This document shows, piece after piece, positions 1-9,306 of a stretch of 64,000 bases of DNA (its first letter is position 1; each line of letters opens with the position of its first letter). The DNA comes from Chitinophagaceae bacterium (lineage in GTDB: Bacteria; Bacteroidota; Bacteroidia; Chitinophagales; Chitinophagaceae). Below the pieces are notes generated by a model. The model was not told the origin of the DNA. It did no database searches and saw only the letters and a program-made list of their open reading frames with translations. The translations under genes and the position numbers were made by a program. Where the stretch lies: positions 30,797-94,796 of the forward strand of contig JAEUVB010000004.1 in assembly GCA_016786845.1 (NCBI GenBank). The letters run 5' to 3'.

Positions 1-836
1 TAGCCGTAGGGGATATTTGCAATACTCTTGATACTCTGGCAATAAAGCAAGCGCAAAACCTCCAATACTATTCCTTTTCAGAATGTTTCGGCCTCATCGA
101 TCTGCATGCTTCACAGCGTTTCAATCATAGCCTTCAAATTTCAAATGCCTTCAAGGTTTCTCATGAGTCTTCCGTCGTTCTGCACGCCCCCTATTCGGCA
201 GGCGCCGAACTCATCCGATTAGTCAATGACCTTACTTCAGCATCCAGTGTTTCGACCATGCATAATCAGGAATCCATGGCTGAGCAAATGCTCTTTGAAT
301 CAGGTCAGGGTGAATTCATTCCTATGCTGCAGGCGATTGTGGGTAAGGAATTTTCCTTTTCTCCTACAGGCAAATCATCCTTACAATCTATTCTGCCTAA
401 ATTACCTGCATTGCAACATTTGATATTAGTGCATAATACGTTTTCTTCCAATGAGGATATTTCATTAGCTCAAAACTCTGTACAGCAATTGTTTTGGTGC
501 CTTTGTCCTAAAGCGAATTTGTACATCGAAAATACTTTACCTGATGTTCATCAATTGATCGCATCCAATGCGACTATCGTTTTGGGTACCGACAGTCTGG
601 CTTCAAACAATAGCTTGAATATTTTAGAAGAAATTGATGTTCTTCATGATGCGTTTCCGGAATTACCCATTTCTACCATGTTGCAATGGGCCAGTCTGAA
701 TGGGGCGAAGGCTCTTAATATGCAGGATAAACTGGGGAGCTTCGAACCCGGAAAAATACCGGGCGTGTTTCATATTGAAAACATGCATGAAGAAGGTATA
801 TGGCCGAAGGAAAGAACCATCCAAAGAATATTCTAG
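1..836 (+). CDS. Amidohydrolase family protein, 5' truncated by window edge
   Basis: This is the C-terminal part of a metal-dependent hydrolase of the amidohydrolase superfamily (cytosine deaminase/chlorohydrolase-like TIM barrels). The frame is open from base 3, so the real start lies outside the window. It reads AVGDICNT near the left edge, then a metal-site-like HAPYS segment, a SVSTMHNQES segment, and VLGTDSLASN, where the Asp typically binds metal or activates water. The end, GSFEPGKIPGV, is the usual return to the small beta domain. The substrate cannot be told; family members deaminate nucleobases or related heterocycles. It converges on nadE with about 25 bp between stops. An internal ATG at 258 would remove the metal motifs and is not the start. 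Confidence 0.85.
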   Translation, partial: AVGDICNTLDTLAIKQAQNLQYYSFSECFGLIDLHASQRFNHSLQISNAFKVSHESSVVLHAPYSAGAELIRLVNDLTSASSVSTMHNQESMAEQMLFESGQGEFIPMLQAIVGKEFSFSPTGKSSLQSILPKLPALQHLILVHNTFSSNEDISLAQNSVQQLFWCLCPKANLYIENTLPDVHQLIASNATIVLGTDSLASNNSLNILEEIDVLHDAFPELPISTMLQWASLNGAKALNMQDKLGSFEPGKIPGVFHIENMHEEGIWPKERTIQRIF

Positions 837-861
837 CGATTCATCCGGCTATGTTGTTTTC

Positions 862-2544
862 TTATCCAAGGTATTTTGCAACGATGGGCAATCTCCGGCC
901 CACACCAAAAGCTTTGGGTGAAACCCTGATAATGGGACAAAACTGATTTCGTTTATACTCACTGGCATTCACCATTTTAAGGGTACGTTCAACCAAATTC
1001 GAATCAAAACCCATTTCAATTATTTCCGAAGGACCTTGTCGGCGCTCAATGTACTGGTATAGCAAGGCATCCAAAATTCTGTAATCCGGTAATGAATCAC
1101 TATCTTTTTGGTTGGGCCTTAGTTCTGCTGAAGGTGCTTTATCCAATATGTTTTGAGGAATGATTTCTTTTTCTCTGTTGATATATTTTGCTAAAGCATA
1201 GACCTGCATTTTATACACATCGCCTAAAACCGCTATACCACCGGCCATGTCTCCATACAATGTACCATAACCTGTGGCACATTCGCTTTTATTGGTTGTG
1301 TTTAATAAGATAAGTCCAAATTTGTTGGCGATGGCCATCAACAGGTTGCCCCTTACGCGAGCCTGTATGTTTTCTTCTGCAAGGCTAAATGGCAGGTCCT
1401 TATAGATGGGTTGCAGTTGCAACATAAAGGAATCATAAATGGATTGGATAGTAATGATGTCATAAGGGTTAGCCAAGGTTTTAGAAAGTTGTTCCGCATC
1501 TTGTACCGAATGTGAAGTAGAATATTGCGAGGGCATCAGTACCGCACGTACATTCTCTGCACCTATGGCTTTGCAGGCAAGTGCTAAAGTAACAGCCGAA
1601 TCAATTCCGCCACTGGATCCTAAAATTGCCTGACTAAATCCCATTTTTTTGAAATAATCCCGTATCCCCAGTATGATCGCATCATGTATTTCTTTGATAT
1701 TTAAATCCGGGGAATAATTTAATGGGGTGCATTCCTGATCCGGAATTTCTTCATTTGGTTTTAGGATGGCTTCCTGAAATGTCCCATCCTCATTGACATT
1801 TACAGAGAGCCAGTCTTCTTCAAAGTATGCCGCTTCCGCAATGAGATTTCCAGATGAATCAAACGCCATCGAACCTCCGTCAAAAATAATTTCTGTTTGT
1901 GATCCTACCGTATTGCAATACAACACTGGTAGGCGGTATTTTTTTACATTGGCTTTGATGATGGCTTTTCGATCTTCTACATGAGTATAATCGAAGGGGG
2001 ATGCGCTCAGATTAATCATGATATCCGGCTGAAATGCCATGAGTCGATCCATCGGGCAAATTCGGTACAATGGATTATCACCCAGATTCCAAATGTCTTC
2101 ACAGATGGTTACTGCCAATTTTTTCCCTTTGAAATTCATAACATGCCAATCATCTGATGCTTCGAAGTAACGATTCTCGTCAAATACATCATAGGTTGGT
2201 AGCAAAGTTTTATGAACTACATCCTGTATTTTCTGATCATATAAGAGCCATGCACTATTGAATAAATCTTTGCCTTCTACTTTCGGATTTCGTGAGGGTG
2301 ATCCAACTAATACACCGATATGGTCTGCATGTGTTCGAATCTTATCAATGGCCAAATAACATCTTTCGATGAAATCATTGAACTCCAAAAAATCTCTGGG
2401 AGGATAACCGCAGATACATAATTCAGAAAATACAATCAGATCCGCACCTTCTTGTTTGGCATTCTCAATGGCTTCTATAATTTTCGCTGTATTCTGATCG
2501 AAATTTCCAATATGATAATTCTGTTGAGCCAATATGATTTTCAT
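862..2544 (-). CDS. nadE: Glutamine-dependent NAD+ synthetase
   Basis: The enzyme converts deamido-NAD+ to NAD+ using ATP and ammonia released from glutamine, the last step of NAD synthesis in the cytosol. The 560 residues show two domains. The N-terminal nitrilase-type glutaminase has the catalytic triad E41 (FSELCICGYPP), K112 (HKTLLPTYDVFDE) and C148 (TICEDIWN). The C-terminal ATP-pyrophosphatase domain has the P-loop SSGGIDSA around residues 310-317. Length is typical of the two-domain bacterial type. The start MKIILAQQNYHIGNFDQN is the conserved family N-terminus, so the ATG at 2544 is secure. A TATTTTTG -7 element ends only four bases upstream, which suggests a leaderless message. Confidence 0.96.
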   Translation of the reverse strand: MKIILAQQNYHIGNFDQNTAKIIEAIENAKQEGADLIVFSELCICGYPPRDFLEFNDFIERCYLAIDKIRTHADHIGVLVGSPSRNPKVEGKDLFNSAWLLYDQKIQDVVHKTLLPTYDVFDENRYFEASDDWHVMNFKGKKLAVTICEDIWNLGDNPLYRICPMDRLMAFQPDIMINLSASPFDYTHVEDRKAIIKANVKKYRLPVLYCNTVGSQTEIIFDGGSMAFDSSGNLIAEAAYFEEDWLSVNVNEDGTFQEAILKPNEEIPDQECTPLNYSPDLNIKEIHDAIILGIRDYFKKMGFSQAILGSSGGIDSAVTLALACKAIGAENVRAVLMPSQYSTSHSVQDAEQLSKTLANPYDIITIQSIYDSFMLQLQPIYKDLPFSLAEENIQARVRGNLLMAIANKFGLILLNTTNKSECATGYGTLYGDMAGGIAVLGDVYKMQVYALAKYINREKEIIPQNILDKAPSAELRPNQKDSDSLPDYRILDALLYQYIERRQGPSEIIEMGFDSNLVERTLKMVNASEYKRNQFCPIIRVSPKAFGVGRRLPIVAKYLG

Positions 2545-2548
2545 GGAT

Positions 2549-2581
2549 CAAAAATAAACATGTTTCGTTCATCGGGCACAA
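2549..2581 (-). promoter_or_regulatory. Predicted promoter of nadE, very close to the start codon
   Basis: Read on the minus strand there is a TTG at 2581-2579, a 22-base spacer, and TATTTTTG (2556-2549) matching the Bacteroidota -7 consensus TAnnTTTG. Only ATCC separates this from the ATG at 2544, so transcription should begin at or beside the start codon. The -33 TTTTTTTG is also the T-run of the preceding terminator hairpin. Confidence 0.55.
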
Positions 2582-2583
2582 AA

Positions 2584-2607
2584 AAACCACATCGTAAAAT
2601 GTGGTTT
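2584..2607 (-). terminator. Rho-independent terminator after the 2630-3367 gene
   Basis: The 9-bp perfect stem AAACCACAT/ATGTGGTTT has a 6-base loop, followed on the minus strand by a T-run. It lies just downstream of the stop of the outer-membrane gene at 2630 and upstream of nadE, insulating the two minus-strand genes. Confidence 0.8.
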
Positions 2608-2629
2608 GAATTTGATGATTGCTATTGAA

Positions 2630-3367
2630 TTAGAAGAAATATCCAACACGCAAGGCAAAGCTGTTGGAGCGGATATTTCCATCACTGAATTTCAGTCCGG
2701 CATTATTGTTTTTTGGTGTTGTCGCATCTACAAATCCATTGCGATAAAGGATGGAGGCAAATACGGCATTCTTTCCGTTCAAATCATATTCAACACCGGG
2801 GCCAATATACCAGCCAATATTCACCGGTACTCCTGTGGCATATCCCGAGAGTTTTGTTTTCGCACCAATGACAGTAGCGCCGGAGTTCGGCATAATCACA
2901 AAATCTCCGCGCTGACTCAAGAGGATACCTAAATCAAAACCTGTCTGTGCCAGTATTTTTAATTTATCGATACGTGTGGCCATCATTTTCAAACCCAAAG
3001 GAATGGTCAGATATTGTTGACGGTAAGTGACATTTGCTGATTTCGCATAGTCGGATGCAGGTGCTGAACTGTCATGAATGGCATTGATTTGCCCCCCTCT
3101 CCAGTCTAATCCAATACCGGAAAAGATGGTATATCTTTCGTTGATGTTATAATCGGCCGTGATACCAAAACTAAAACCGATGTTTCCCTTGCCTTTTGAA
3201 ATGGTATATTTATCAATGAGAGAGGATGTAGGTCGAAGCGAGTTGATCGATGGCCCTAAAAACAAACCAAAACGATATGTTTTAAAGAGCTCTTCCGCTC
3301 TGCTCTGAGCCGTGGCCGTAGACATCAATGAGAAGGTGACAACGATAAATAGGATTAACTTTTTCAT
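2630..3367 (-). CDS. PorT-like outer-membrane beta-barrel protein
   Basis: This is a 245-residue exported protein with a clear signal peptide (MKKLILFIVVTFSLMSTATAQ). The rest alternates hydrophobic and polar residues as in beta strands and ends RVGYFF, the aromatic C-terminus typical of proteins inserted by the BAM complex. Segments such as YTIFSGIGLDWRGG and LTIPLGLKMMA match the outer-membrane beta-barrel (PorT/OmpW-like) domain common in Bacteroidota. No specific substrate or partner can be read from the sequence. Its own terminator follows. It is not an operon partner of gldB, which is divergent from it. Confidence 0.8.
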   Translation of the reverse strand: MKKLILFIVVTFSLMSTATAQSRAEELFKTYRFGLFLGPSINSLRPTSSLIDKYTISKGKGNIGFSFGITADYNINERYTIFSGIGLDWRGGQINAIHDSSAPASDYAKSANVTYRQQYLTIPLGLKMMATRIDKLKILAQTGFDLGILLSQRGDFVIMPNSGATVIGAKTKLSGYATGVPVNIGWYIGPGVEYDLNGKNAVFASILYRNGFVDATTPKNNNAGLKFSDGNIRSNSFALRVGYFF

Positions 3368-3440
3368 GTATTATTTTTTAATTGAATTAAGAAATTAAAC
3401 TGCATTTTTGTATTTAGAATAGACTTAATCTAAACATTTT

Positions 3441-4490
3441 ATGCTTCGCCAAAATTACGTTCAAATGCCCCTTCGCTTACTAATCGTTTGTTATTTGACA
3501 GCCTGTTTATGGACTTCATGTACAGACACTCAGCCCAAGCGGGATATAGATGTATCAGGCGTTCCAGTTAAAATTAATTCTGTACGATTCGATCGTGAAT
3601 TATTTGCTTGCGATACACTACAAATCGAAAACAGTGTGAATGCATTGGGAAATAAATATCCGGATTTTGCGTCTGTTTATTTTAATGAAATTACCGGCTT
3701 TTCTCAACAAGGCAATGATCCCGTATTTTATCAATCGGTGCGTCACTTTCTCACCTACAAGGATTATAGAGCACTTTTTGATACTGTGTTCAAAAAGTAT
3801 CCTGATGTGAAAGATATTGATGCTGAATTGAAAACGCTTTTTCAACACGTAAAATATTATTTTCCTGACCAACACCCCGGAGATGTATATTACTTTATTT
3901 CCGGTTTGAATTTCTGGAGTGCGGTTACTATTGACAGTGCAGTAGGTGTGGGACTAGATATGTATCTCGGGAAAGATTATCCTTTTTATGCTTCCGTGCA
4001 ATTGCCCCAATATCAAATCGATCGATGCGAAAAGCAGTACATTCCTGTGAATGTAAGCCGGGTGATTTATGAAAACATGAAACCCTTTGAACCGGATGGC
4101 AAAACTTTGTTAGATATGATGATACAAAAAGGGAAGCAAATGGTCTTTCTGGAATACACACTGCCCAAGGCAGACGACGCGTTATTGATGGGGTATACAC
4201 CGGCACAATTGAAATGGTGTCAGGATAATGAGGGTATGATCTGGAATTATTTCAGCAAACAAAAATTACTTTATGCCACACATTGGCAAGACATTATGCG
4301 ATATGTTAATGATGGTCCAAACTCAACCGGTATGCCCGCAGAATCGCCGGGAAATATCGGGTCATGGATCGGATGGCAGATTGTCAGAAAATACCTTTCA
4401 GAACATCCTGAGGTCAATTGGAACAAAATGGTTCTTGAAAATAAAGATGCACAACAATTTTTATCGGCTTCGAAATACAAACCCAGATAA
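3441..4490 (+). CDS. gldB: Gliding motility lipoprotein GldB
   Basis: This 349-residue lipoprotein fits the GldB family, needed for gliding and linked to T9SS function in Flavobacterium. The first 27 residues form a signal peptide ending in a cysteine (CLWTSC), consistent with a lipid anchor. The mature start has the family hallmark VNSVRFDRELF, and the C-terminal part has PGNIGSWIGWQIVRKYL, the best conserved GldB block. ATG 3441 is used; an in-frame ATG nine codons later would also leave a usable signal. Several T9SS-sorted proteins elsewhere in the window fit with a working secretion apparatus. Whether this strain glides cannot be inferred, since GldB is also kept in non-gliding relatives. 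Confidence 0.88.
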   Translation: MLRQNYVQMPLRLLIVCYLTACLWTSCTDTQPKRDIDVSGVPVKINSVRFDRELFACDTLQIENSVNALGNKYPDFASVYFNEITGFSQQGNDPVFYQSVRHFLTYKDYRALFDTVFKKYPDVKDIDAELKTLFQHVKYYFPDQHPGDVYYFISGLNFWSAVTIDSAVGVGLDMYLGKDYPFYASVQLPQYQIDRCEKQYIPVNVSRVIYENMKPFEPDGKTLLDMMIQKGKQMVFLEYTLPKADDALLMGYTPAQLKWCQDNEGMIWNYFSKQKLLYATHWQDIMRYVNDGPNSTGMPAESPGNIGSWIGWQIVRKYLSEHPEVNWNKMVLENKDAQQFLSASKYKPR

Positions 4491-4530
4491 ACGCAATGTT
4501 CTCCAATGCTCTTCGTCAGAGCGCGTTCAT

Positions 4531-5520
4531 TTAATAAGCCCAGCGTATATAGGTAGATCCCCAAGTGAATCCGCCACCAAAAGCAGCCAGGATCAAAACA
4601 TCACCTTTCTTCAATTTCTTTTCCCATTCCCACAGGCATAGCGGCAGGGTGCCATTTGTGGTATTGCCATAACGTTGAATATTGACCATCACTTTTTCTT
4701 CAGGTAATCCCATGCGCTCGCGAGTCGCATCAATAATTCGTTTATTCGCCTGGTGTGGAACGAGCCAGGTGACATCATCGCCGCTCAAGCCATTTCGTTC
4801 CATAATATCGTAGGCCACATCGGCCATATTTTTGACTGCAAACTTAAATACGGTCTGACCTTCCTGATAGACAAAATGTTCGCGGTTCATCACCGTTTCT
4901 ATGGTTGCCGGTTTAACCGATCCGCCTGCTTTTTGGTGCAAAAATGCACGGCCAGCTCCATCCGATCGAAGGATACTGTCGATAATACCTTCACCGCTGG
5001 TATTCGGTTCCAGCAAAACAGCGCCACATCCATCTCCAAAAATGATACAGGTCGCACGGTCTTCAAAGTTGAGAATGGAGCTCATTTTATCACCACCCAC
5101 TACAATCACTTTTTTATGCTTTCCGGTTTCAATGAATTGAGCCGCCGTGGTGAGTGAATATAAAAATCCGCTGCAGGCTGCGCTGACATCATAGCCCCAG
5201 GCATTTTTCATTCCCAATTTGTCGGTGATCACATTAGCAGTAGCCGGGAAGGTATAATCCGGGGTGGTGGTCGCACATATCAATAATTCAATTTCCAAAG
5301 GGTCTATGCCGGTTTTGTCGAAAATTTGCTGAACGGCTTTAACCGCCATATCCGAAGTGCCTAATCCTTCTCCTTTAAGTATCCTGCGTTCTTTAATACC
5401 TGTGCGGGTGGTAATCCACTCATCATTGGTATCGACTATTTTTTCTAAATCAGCATTGGTCAGCTTGTCTTCAGGCACATATCCCCCAACCGCGGTAATT
5501 GCTGCATGTATCTTAGCCAT
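4531..5520 (-). CDS. fabH: Beta-ketoacyl-ACP synthase III
   Basis: FabH condenses acetyl-CoA (or a branched acyl-CoA) with malonyl-ACP to begin type II fatty-acid synthesis. The 329 residues carry the full thiolase-fold catalytic triad: C116 in AACSGFL, H256 in VPHQAN and N286 in YGNTTNG. Length and the C-terminal [13 protein letters not shown] are typical. The start [18 protein letters not shown] matches the family. It converges on gldB with a 40-bp gap. FabD lies 49 kb away in this window, so the fatty-acid genes are dispersed. Confidence 0.95.
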   Translation of the reverse strand: MAKIHAAITAVGGYVPEDKLTNADLEKIVDTNDEWITTRTGIKERRILKGEGLGTSDMAVKAVQQIFDKTGIDPLEIELLICATTTPDYTFPATANVITDKLGMKNAWGYDVSAACSGFLYSLTTAAQFIETGKHKKVIVVGGDKMSSILNFEDRATCIIFGDGCGAVLLEPNTSGEGIIDSILRSDGAGRAFLHQKAGGSVKPATIETVMNREHFVYQEGQTVFKFAVKNMADVAYDIMERNGLSGDDVTWLVPHQANKRIIDATRERMGLPEEKVMVNIQRYGNTTNGTLPLCLWEWEKKLKKGDVLILAAFGGGFTWGSTYIRWAY

Positions 5521-5642
5521 TGAAAATGTTTAAAAAGTAAGTAATGGTTCGTAAAGGTAATATGAAAGCATTTGCCTCTAGTTAGATTTTTTCAACACAG
5601 TTGATTAAACCTCTTGGGTGAATTAGGACGTGGTTGATGACT

Positions 5643-7040
5643 CTATTTGAAGAAATGTCTGAATACATCCAGGCCATTCACATAGATCATCAGGGCTAAT
5701 AAAATAACCAAACCGACGGTATTCGCTTTCTCAATGACACTGTCTTTCACTTTGATACCTGTAATCATTTCAAAAATGAGAAAGAGTACATATCCACCAT
5801 CGAGTCCCGGAATGGGCAGCAGATTCATGAAAGCCAATACAATAGAGAGGAAGGCCGTCAATTGAAGAAATTTAAACAAATTCAATTCCTCGGGAAATAA
5901 ATTTCCTATACTTAAAAATCCTCCGACATTTTCACTCACCTTCACTTCCTTGGAAGTAAAAAGGAGTTTCAGTTGTTGCATGTATTCGACTAACTTTTGG
6001 CCTGTAAAGGCAAATCCGCGCGGAACGGCCTGGAAAAAGTTATATTCCTTGGTTTCAAATTTCAACAAAGAATCTGCAGGCATTAAGATGACACCCAGCT
6101 TTCCCGTTGCGGTTAAAAATCCATCCAATTTGGTGGTATCTCCATTTCTGAGAACCTTTAAAGAAATCGGGTATTTTTCTTCTTTGGATACCGTGATAAT
6201 CTTTTTCGCATTTCGATGAAACTCATGAATATACATAACCGGTAATTCATTCATCGCTAAGAGACGGTCACCTTTTTTCAAGATGTCTTTATTCGGACTT
6301 TTGCCATCCACTTCGTAAACCTGAAAAGGAATTCGAGGCATGATCAAATCCTGTTTGTTTTTCGCTTTCAGAATATTTTTGATACTTCCTTCAGGGATAT
6401 TCAAAGTGATATTTTCACCGTTACGATCGATCTGAAGTGTTTTGGCATCGGTGAGCACAATATCCTGAATCACATAATCTAACTTTTCTAAGGGCTTATT
6501 CCCAACGGCCAATATTTTATCGCCATCTTGTAATCCGAGTGCTGTAGCCATCGAGTCGCACGCAATACCATAGCTCGCATTCTTAGCCGGAAGATAAGCT
6601 TCGCCATATTTAGCAAAAACGAAAATATAGATGCCCACGGCCAGTACGATATTCATAATAATTCCGCCCAGCATGATCAGGAGCTTCTGATAAGATTTTT
6701 TGCTGCGATATTCCCAAGGTTGAGGAGGTAGTTTTAAAGCTTCCTTATCCATGCTTTCATCCACCATGCCGGCAATTTTCACATAACCACCCAGGGGAAA
6801 CCACCCCAGGCCATATTCAGTTTCACCCTTTTTCTTTTTGAACAGGGCGAAATTCATCAAGGTTGGAAATGGAAAGAAAAAATCAAAGAAGAGGTAAAAT
6901 TTCTCTACGTGTGTTTTAAACAATCGCGCAAACATATAATGACCAAATTCATGGATGACAATCAGAATAGATAAGCCGATAAAGAACTGTATGGTCTTGG
7001 CCAATACCGGCGACATGGATAAAAGTATATTAAGCGTCAT
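5643..7040 (-). CDS. rseP: RseP-type site-2 zinc metalloprotease (M50)
   Basis: This intramembrane protease cuts membrane-anchored regulators such as anti-sigma factors or remnant signal peptides. The 465 residues start with a membrane segment containing the zinc motif HEFGH (residues 30-34). Two central stretches look like PDZ domains (GLQDGDKILAVGNKPL and LKKGDRLLAMNELPV). The second active-site block NLLPIPGLDGG follows, with D414 the expected third zinc ligand, and a final membrane helix comes after it. It lies 15 bp downstream of dxr, a frequent bacterial gene order, so the two are probably co-transcribed. The substrate in this organism is unknown. Confidence 0.93.
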   Translation of the reverse strand: MTLNILLSMSPVLAKTIQFFIGLSILIVIHEFGHYMFARLFKTHVEKFYLFFDFFFPFPTLMNFALFKKKKGETEYGLGWFPLGGYVKIAGMVDESMDKEALKLPPQPWEYRSKKSYQKLLIMLGGIIMNIVLAVGIYIFVFAKYGEAYLPAKNASYGIACDSMATALGLQDGDKILAVGNKPLEKLDYVIQDIVLTDAKTLQIDRNGENITLNIPEGSIKNILKAKNKQDLIMPRIPFQVYEVDGKSPNKDILKKGDRLLAMNELPVMYIHEFHRNAKKIITVSKEEKYPISLKVLRNGDTTKLDGFLTATGKLGVILMPADSLLKFETKEYNFFQAVPRGFAFTGQKLVEYMQQLKLLFTSKEVKVSENVGGFLSIGNLFPEELNLFKFLQLTAFLSIVLAFMNLLPIPGLDGGYVLFLIFEMITGIKVKDSVIEKANTVGLVILLALMIYVNGLDVFRHFFK

Positions 7041-7055
7041 TGAATGAATTAAGCG

Positions 7056-8207
7056 TTATTTAAAAAATGTGGCGGCTAATGCGCGGGTTTCTGTATTGCA
7101 ATCTTTGTAATCTTGGAGTCCTGGTTTTTCGATAAAGGCAACTTTTTCTAGACACTGTTCGATAATATCGCTCATCTCCAAAAAGCCAATCTTGTTTTTA
7201 AGAAAGGCATCGACGACGACCTCATTGGCTGCATTGAGCACACAGGGTGCATTGCCACCTTTAAACATAGCCTCTTTTGCCAGTGCAAGATTACGGAAAG
7301 TTTTTGTATCAGCGCTCTCAAATGTCAGTGAAGGGTAGTTTTTGAAATTCAGCCTTTTGAAATCATTTTTCAATCTCTTTGGCCAGGCCAGCGCATACTG
7401 AATAGGTAATTTCATATCCGGTAATCCCATTTGCGCCTTAATACTGCCGTCTTCAAACTGAACCATTGAATGGATGATGCTTTGAGAATGAACCAACACT
7501 TCAATCTGCTCATTCTGTAAATCAAACAACCATTTGGCTTCGATCATTTCCAAACCTTTATTCATCAGTGTGGCTGAATCGATACTGATTTTAGCGCCCA
7601 TGGTCCAATTGGGATGTTGCAGGGCATGATCTTTTTTTACATTGATCAGGTAGTTTGGCTTTTTCCCAAGAAAGGGTCCTCCGCTTGCGGTGAGGATAAT
7701 TTTTTCAATCGGGTTATGTGCTTCACCAACCAGACATTGAAAGATGGCTGAATGTTCACTGTCGACCGGAATCAGCAATGCTCCGGATTTTTTTGCTGCA
7801 GCAGATACGATATCCCCTGCCACCACCAGCGTTTCTTTATTGGCTAAGGCTACGCATTTTCCCTGCTCCACTGCCGCAAGGGTAGAGGAAAGGCCGGCAT
7901 AACCCACTATGCCCGCCAATAAAATATCATACATGTCCGATCCGGCGATTTCAATTAAAGAAGCTTCACCGGCAAAGACCTTAATGGGATGGCCCGAAAG
8001 TGCCGACTTGACTTGTTCATATTTCAACTCATCACTCACGATCACCACATTGGGCTGAAATTGAACGGCCTGCTGAATCAGCAAGTCCGTATTACTATGC
8101 GCTGTTAGAATTTCAGCTATAAATTGATCGGGGTTCTCGGCGATGACCTCAAGGGCTTGTCTACCAATGGAGCCGGTACTCCCATAAATCGCGATTCTTT
8201 TCTTCAT
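7056..8207 (-). CDS. dxr: 1-deoxy-D-xylulose 5-phosphate reductoisomerase
   Basis: Dxr makes 2-C-methyl-D-erythritol 4-phosphate from DXP with NADPH, the committed step of the MEP isoprenoid pathway. The 383 residues open with the NADPH-binding GSTGSIG (residues 9-15). Metal and substrate ligands sit in VDSEHSA (D149, E151). The later blocks TASGGPF and GAKISIDSATLMNKGLEMIEA (in pieces) are family signatures. It is the first gene of the dxr-rseP pair. A TTG-N17-TAGCTTCG promoter-like pair lies 20-50 bases before the ATG. Confidence 0.96.
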   Translation of the reverse strand: MKKRIAIYGSTGSIGRQALEVIAENPDQFIAEILTAHSNTDLLIQQAVQFQPNVVIVSDELKYEQVKSALSGHPIKVFAGEASLIEIAGSDMYDILLAGIVGYAGLSSTLAAVEQGKCVALANKETLVVAGDIVSAAAKKSGALLIPVDSEHSAIFQCLVGEAHNPIEKIILTASGGPFLGKKPNYLINVKKDHALQHPNWTMGAKISIDSATLMNKGLEMIEAKWLFDLQNEQIEVLVHSQSIIHSMVQFEDGSIKAQMGLPDMKLPIQYALAWPKRLKNDFKRLNFKNYPSLTFESADTKTFRNLALAKEAMFKGGNAPCVLNAANEVVVDAFLKNKIGFLEMSDIIEQCLEKVAFIEKPGLQDYKDCNTETRALAATFFK

Positions 8208-8229
8208 TCAGATATTTTACCAAAGGCAT

Positions 8230-8257
8230 CGAAGCTACTAAGATACTTTGTATTCAA
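8230..8257 (-). promoter_or_regulatory. Predicted promoter of dxr-rseP
   Basis: On the minus strand TTG (8257-8255), 17 bases, then TAGCTTCG (8237-8230), one mismatch from TAnnTTTG. It lies in the 135-bp gap between dxr and the divergent lipoprotein gene. Confidence 0.45.
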
Positions 8258-8342
8258 GTGTTTTTTGAAAATTATTTAACGGCTCGTTAAACTTTTTTCC
8301 ACTGCTGCGGTCATAGAAGCTCAACAATAAAAATAATAGAAT

Positions 8343-9164
8343 ATGAAACACACACCTTTGAAACTTGCCGCCATCATGTTTGCTTTGGCAGGCACATTAA
8401 TCTTTGCTTCATGCCAAAGAAACGGAAACTCAAAAGATTCCGATACCTCATCTGCCAGTGACAATGCCTTGTCTGAATTTGCTTATAATGACGCCTTAAA
8501 CATTGCCGATGATGCGTCTGACAAGCAAACCGGAGACAACCTGGGTAGTTACAAAACCGCCAGTGCCTGTGCTACCGTGACCCATGATACCTTAAGCACC
8601 CCCAAATTACTGACCATCGACTTCGGACCTACCAATTGCCTGTGTAACGACGGCCGTTATCGTCGTGGAAAAATCCTGGTAAGCTATACCGGAAAGTACC
8701 GCGATGCCGGACATATTCATACCATTACATTTGATCAGTATTTCGTGAATGACAATCAGATCATGGGTACCAAAACCGTTGAGAATATGGGGTTGAACGC
8801 CAATAATCAAAGCTATTTTAATATCAATGTGAATGGCACCATTGTCAAATCTACCGGCGATACCATTACCCGTCTGGCAACCCGCACCCGTACCTGGATT
8901 CAGGGCGAAGCCACCCAAACCTGGATGGATGATGTGTATGAAATTACCGGAAGTGGTAGTGGAACACATACCAATGGCAGTTATACCATGAATATCACTC
9001 AACCATTGATTAAAGAAGTTGGATGCAAATGGTTTACAGCCGGTAAAATGGATATCCAACCTAGCGGTAAACCATTACGCAGTATCGATTTTGGTACAGG
9101 TGCCTGCGATAATCAGGCTACTGTAACCATCAACGGAAATACATTTAATATCTATCTGAACTAA
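8343..9164 (+). CDS. Lipoprotein of unknown function, first of a tandem pair
   Basis: This 273-residue protein has a lipoprotein signal (ALAGTLIFASC, cysteine near residue 24) followed by an acidic Ser/Asp-rich linker. The mature part has TIDFGPTNCLCND then RRGKILVSYTGKYRD, a block shared with the next gene. Two further cysteines lie in the C-terminal third (VGCKWFTAGK and GACDNQATVTING), which may form disulfides in the periplasm or outside. I know similar hypothetical lipoproteins from Bacteroidota genomes but no assigned function. It is divergent from dxr and followed by a strong terminator, so it is transcribed alone rather than with its paralogue. Confidence 0.85.
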   Translation: MKHTPLKLAAIMFALAGTLIFASCQRNGNSKDSDTSSASDNALSEFAYNDALNIADDASDKQTGDNLGSYKTASACATVTHDTLSTPKLLTIDFGPTNCLCNDGRYRRGKILVSYTGKYRDAGHIHTITFDQYFVNDNQIMGTKTVENMGLNANNQSYFNINVNGTIVKSTGDTITRLATRTRTWIQGEATQTWMDDVYEITGSGSGTHTNGSYTMNITQPLIKEVGCKWFTAGKMDIQPSGKPLRSIDFGTGACDNQATVTINGNTFNIYLN

Positions 9165-9179
9165 TCCTTCAGGCCCTCA

Positions 9180-9217
9180 CAAAAAAGCCGCAACGTGTCA
9201 TACGATGCGGCTTTTTT
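9180..9217 (+). terminator. Rho-independent terminator after the first tandem lipoprotein
   Basis: The stem AAAAAGCCGCA/TGCGGCTTTTT has a loop of about 13 bases and a T-run, 15 bp after the stop at 9164. Confidence 0.88.
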
Positions 9218-9306
9218 ATGGGCTTGAAAAGATTTTTGAGTCAAAATGCTATCATTTTAGCGCTTTTATACTACTTTTAGACGATTATTGTAAAGCAATT
9301 TAGACT

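Noticed and set aside
4487..4530. Nested hairpin between the convergent gldB and fabH genes
   Set aside because: Stems of five bases and no T-run; too weak to call a terminator.
8607..9059. 150-codon minus-strand frame opposite the first lipoprotein
   Set aside because: Shadow of the lipoprotein coding frame; no promoter, signal or family resemblance.
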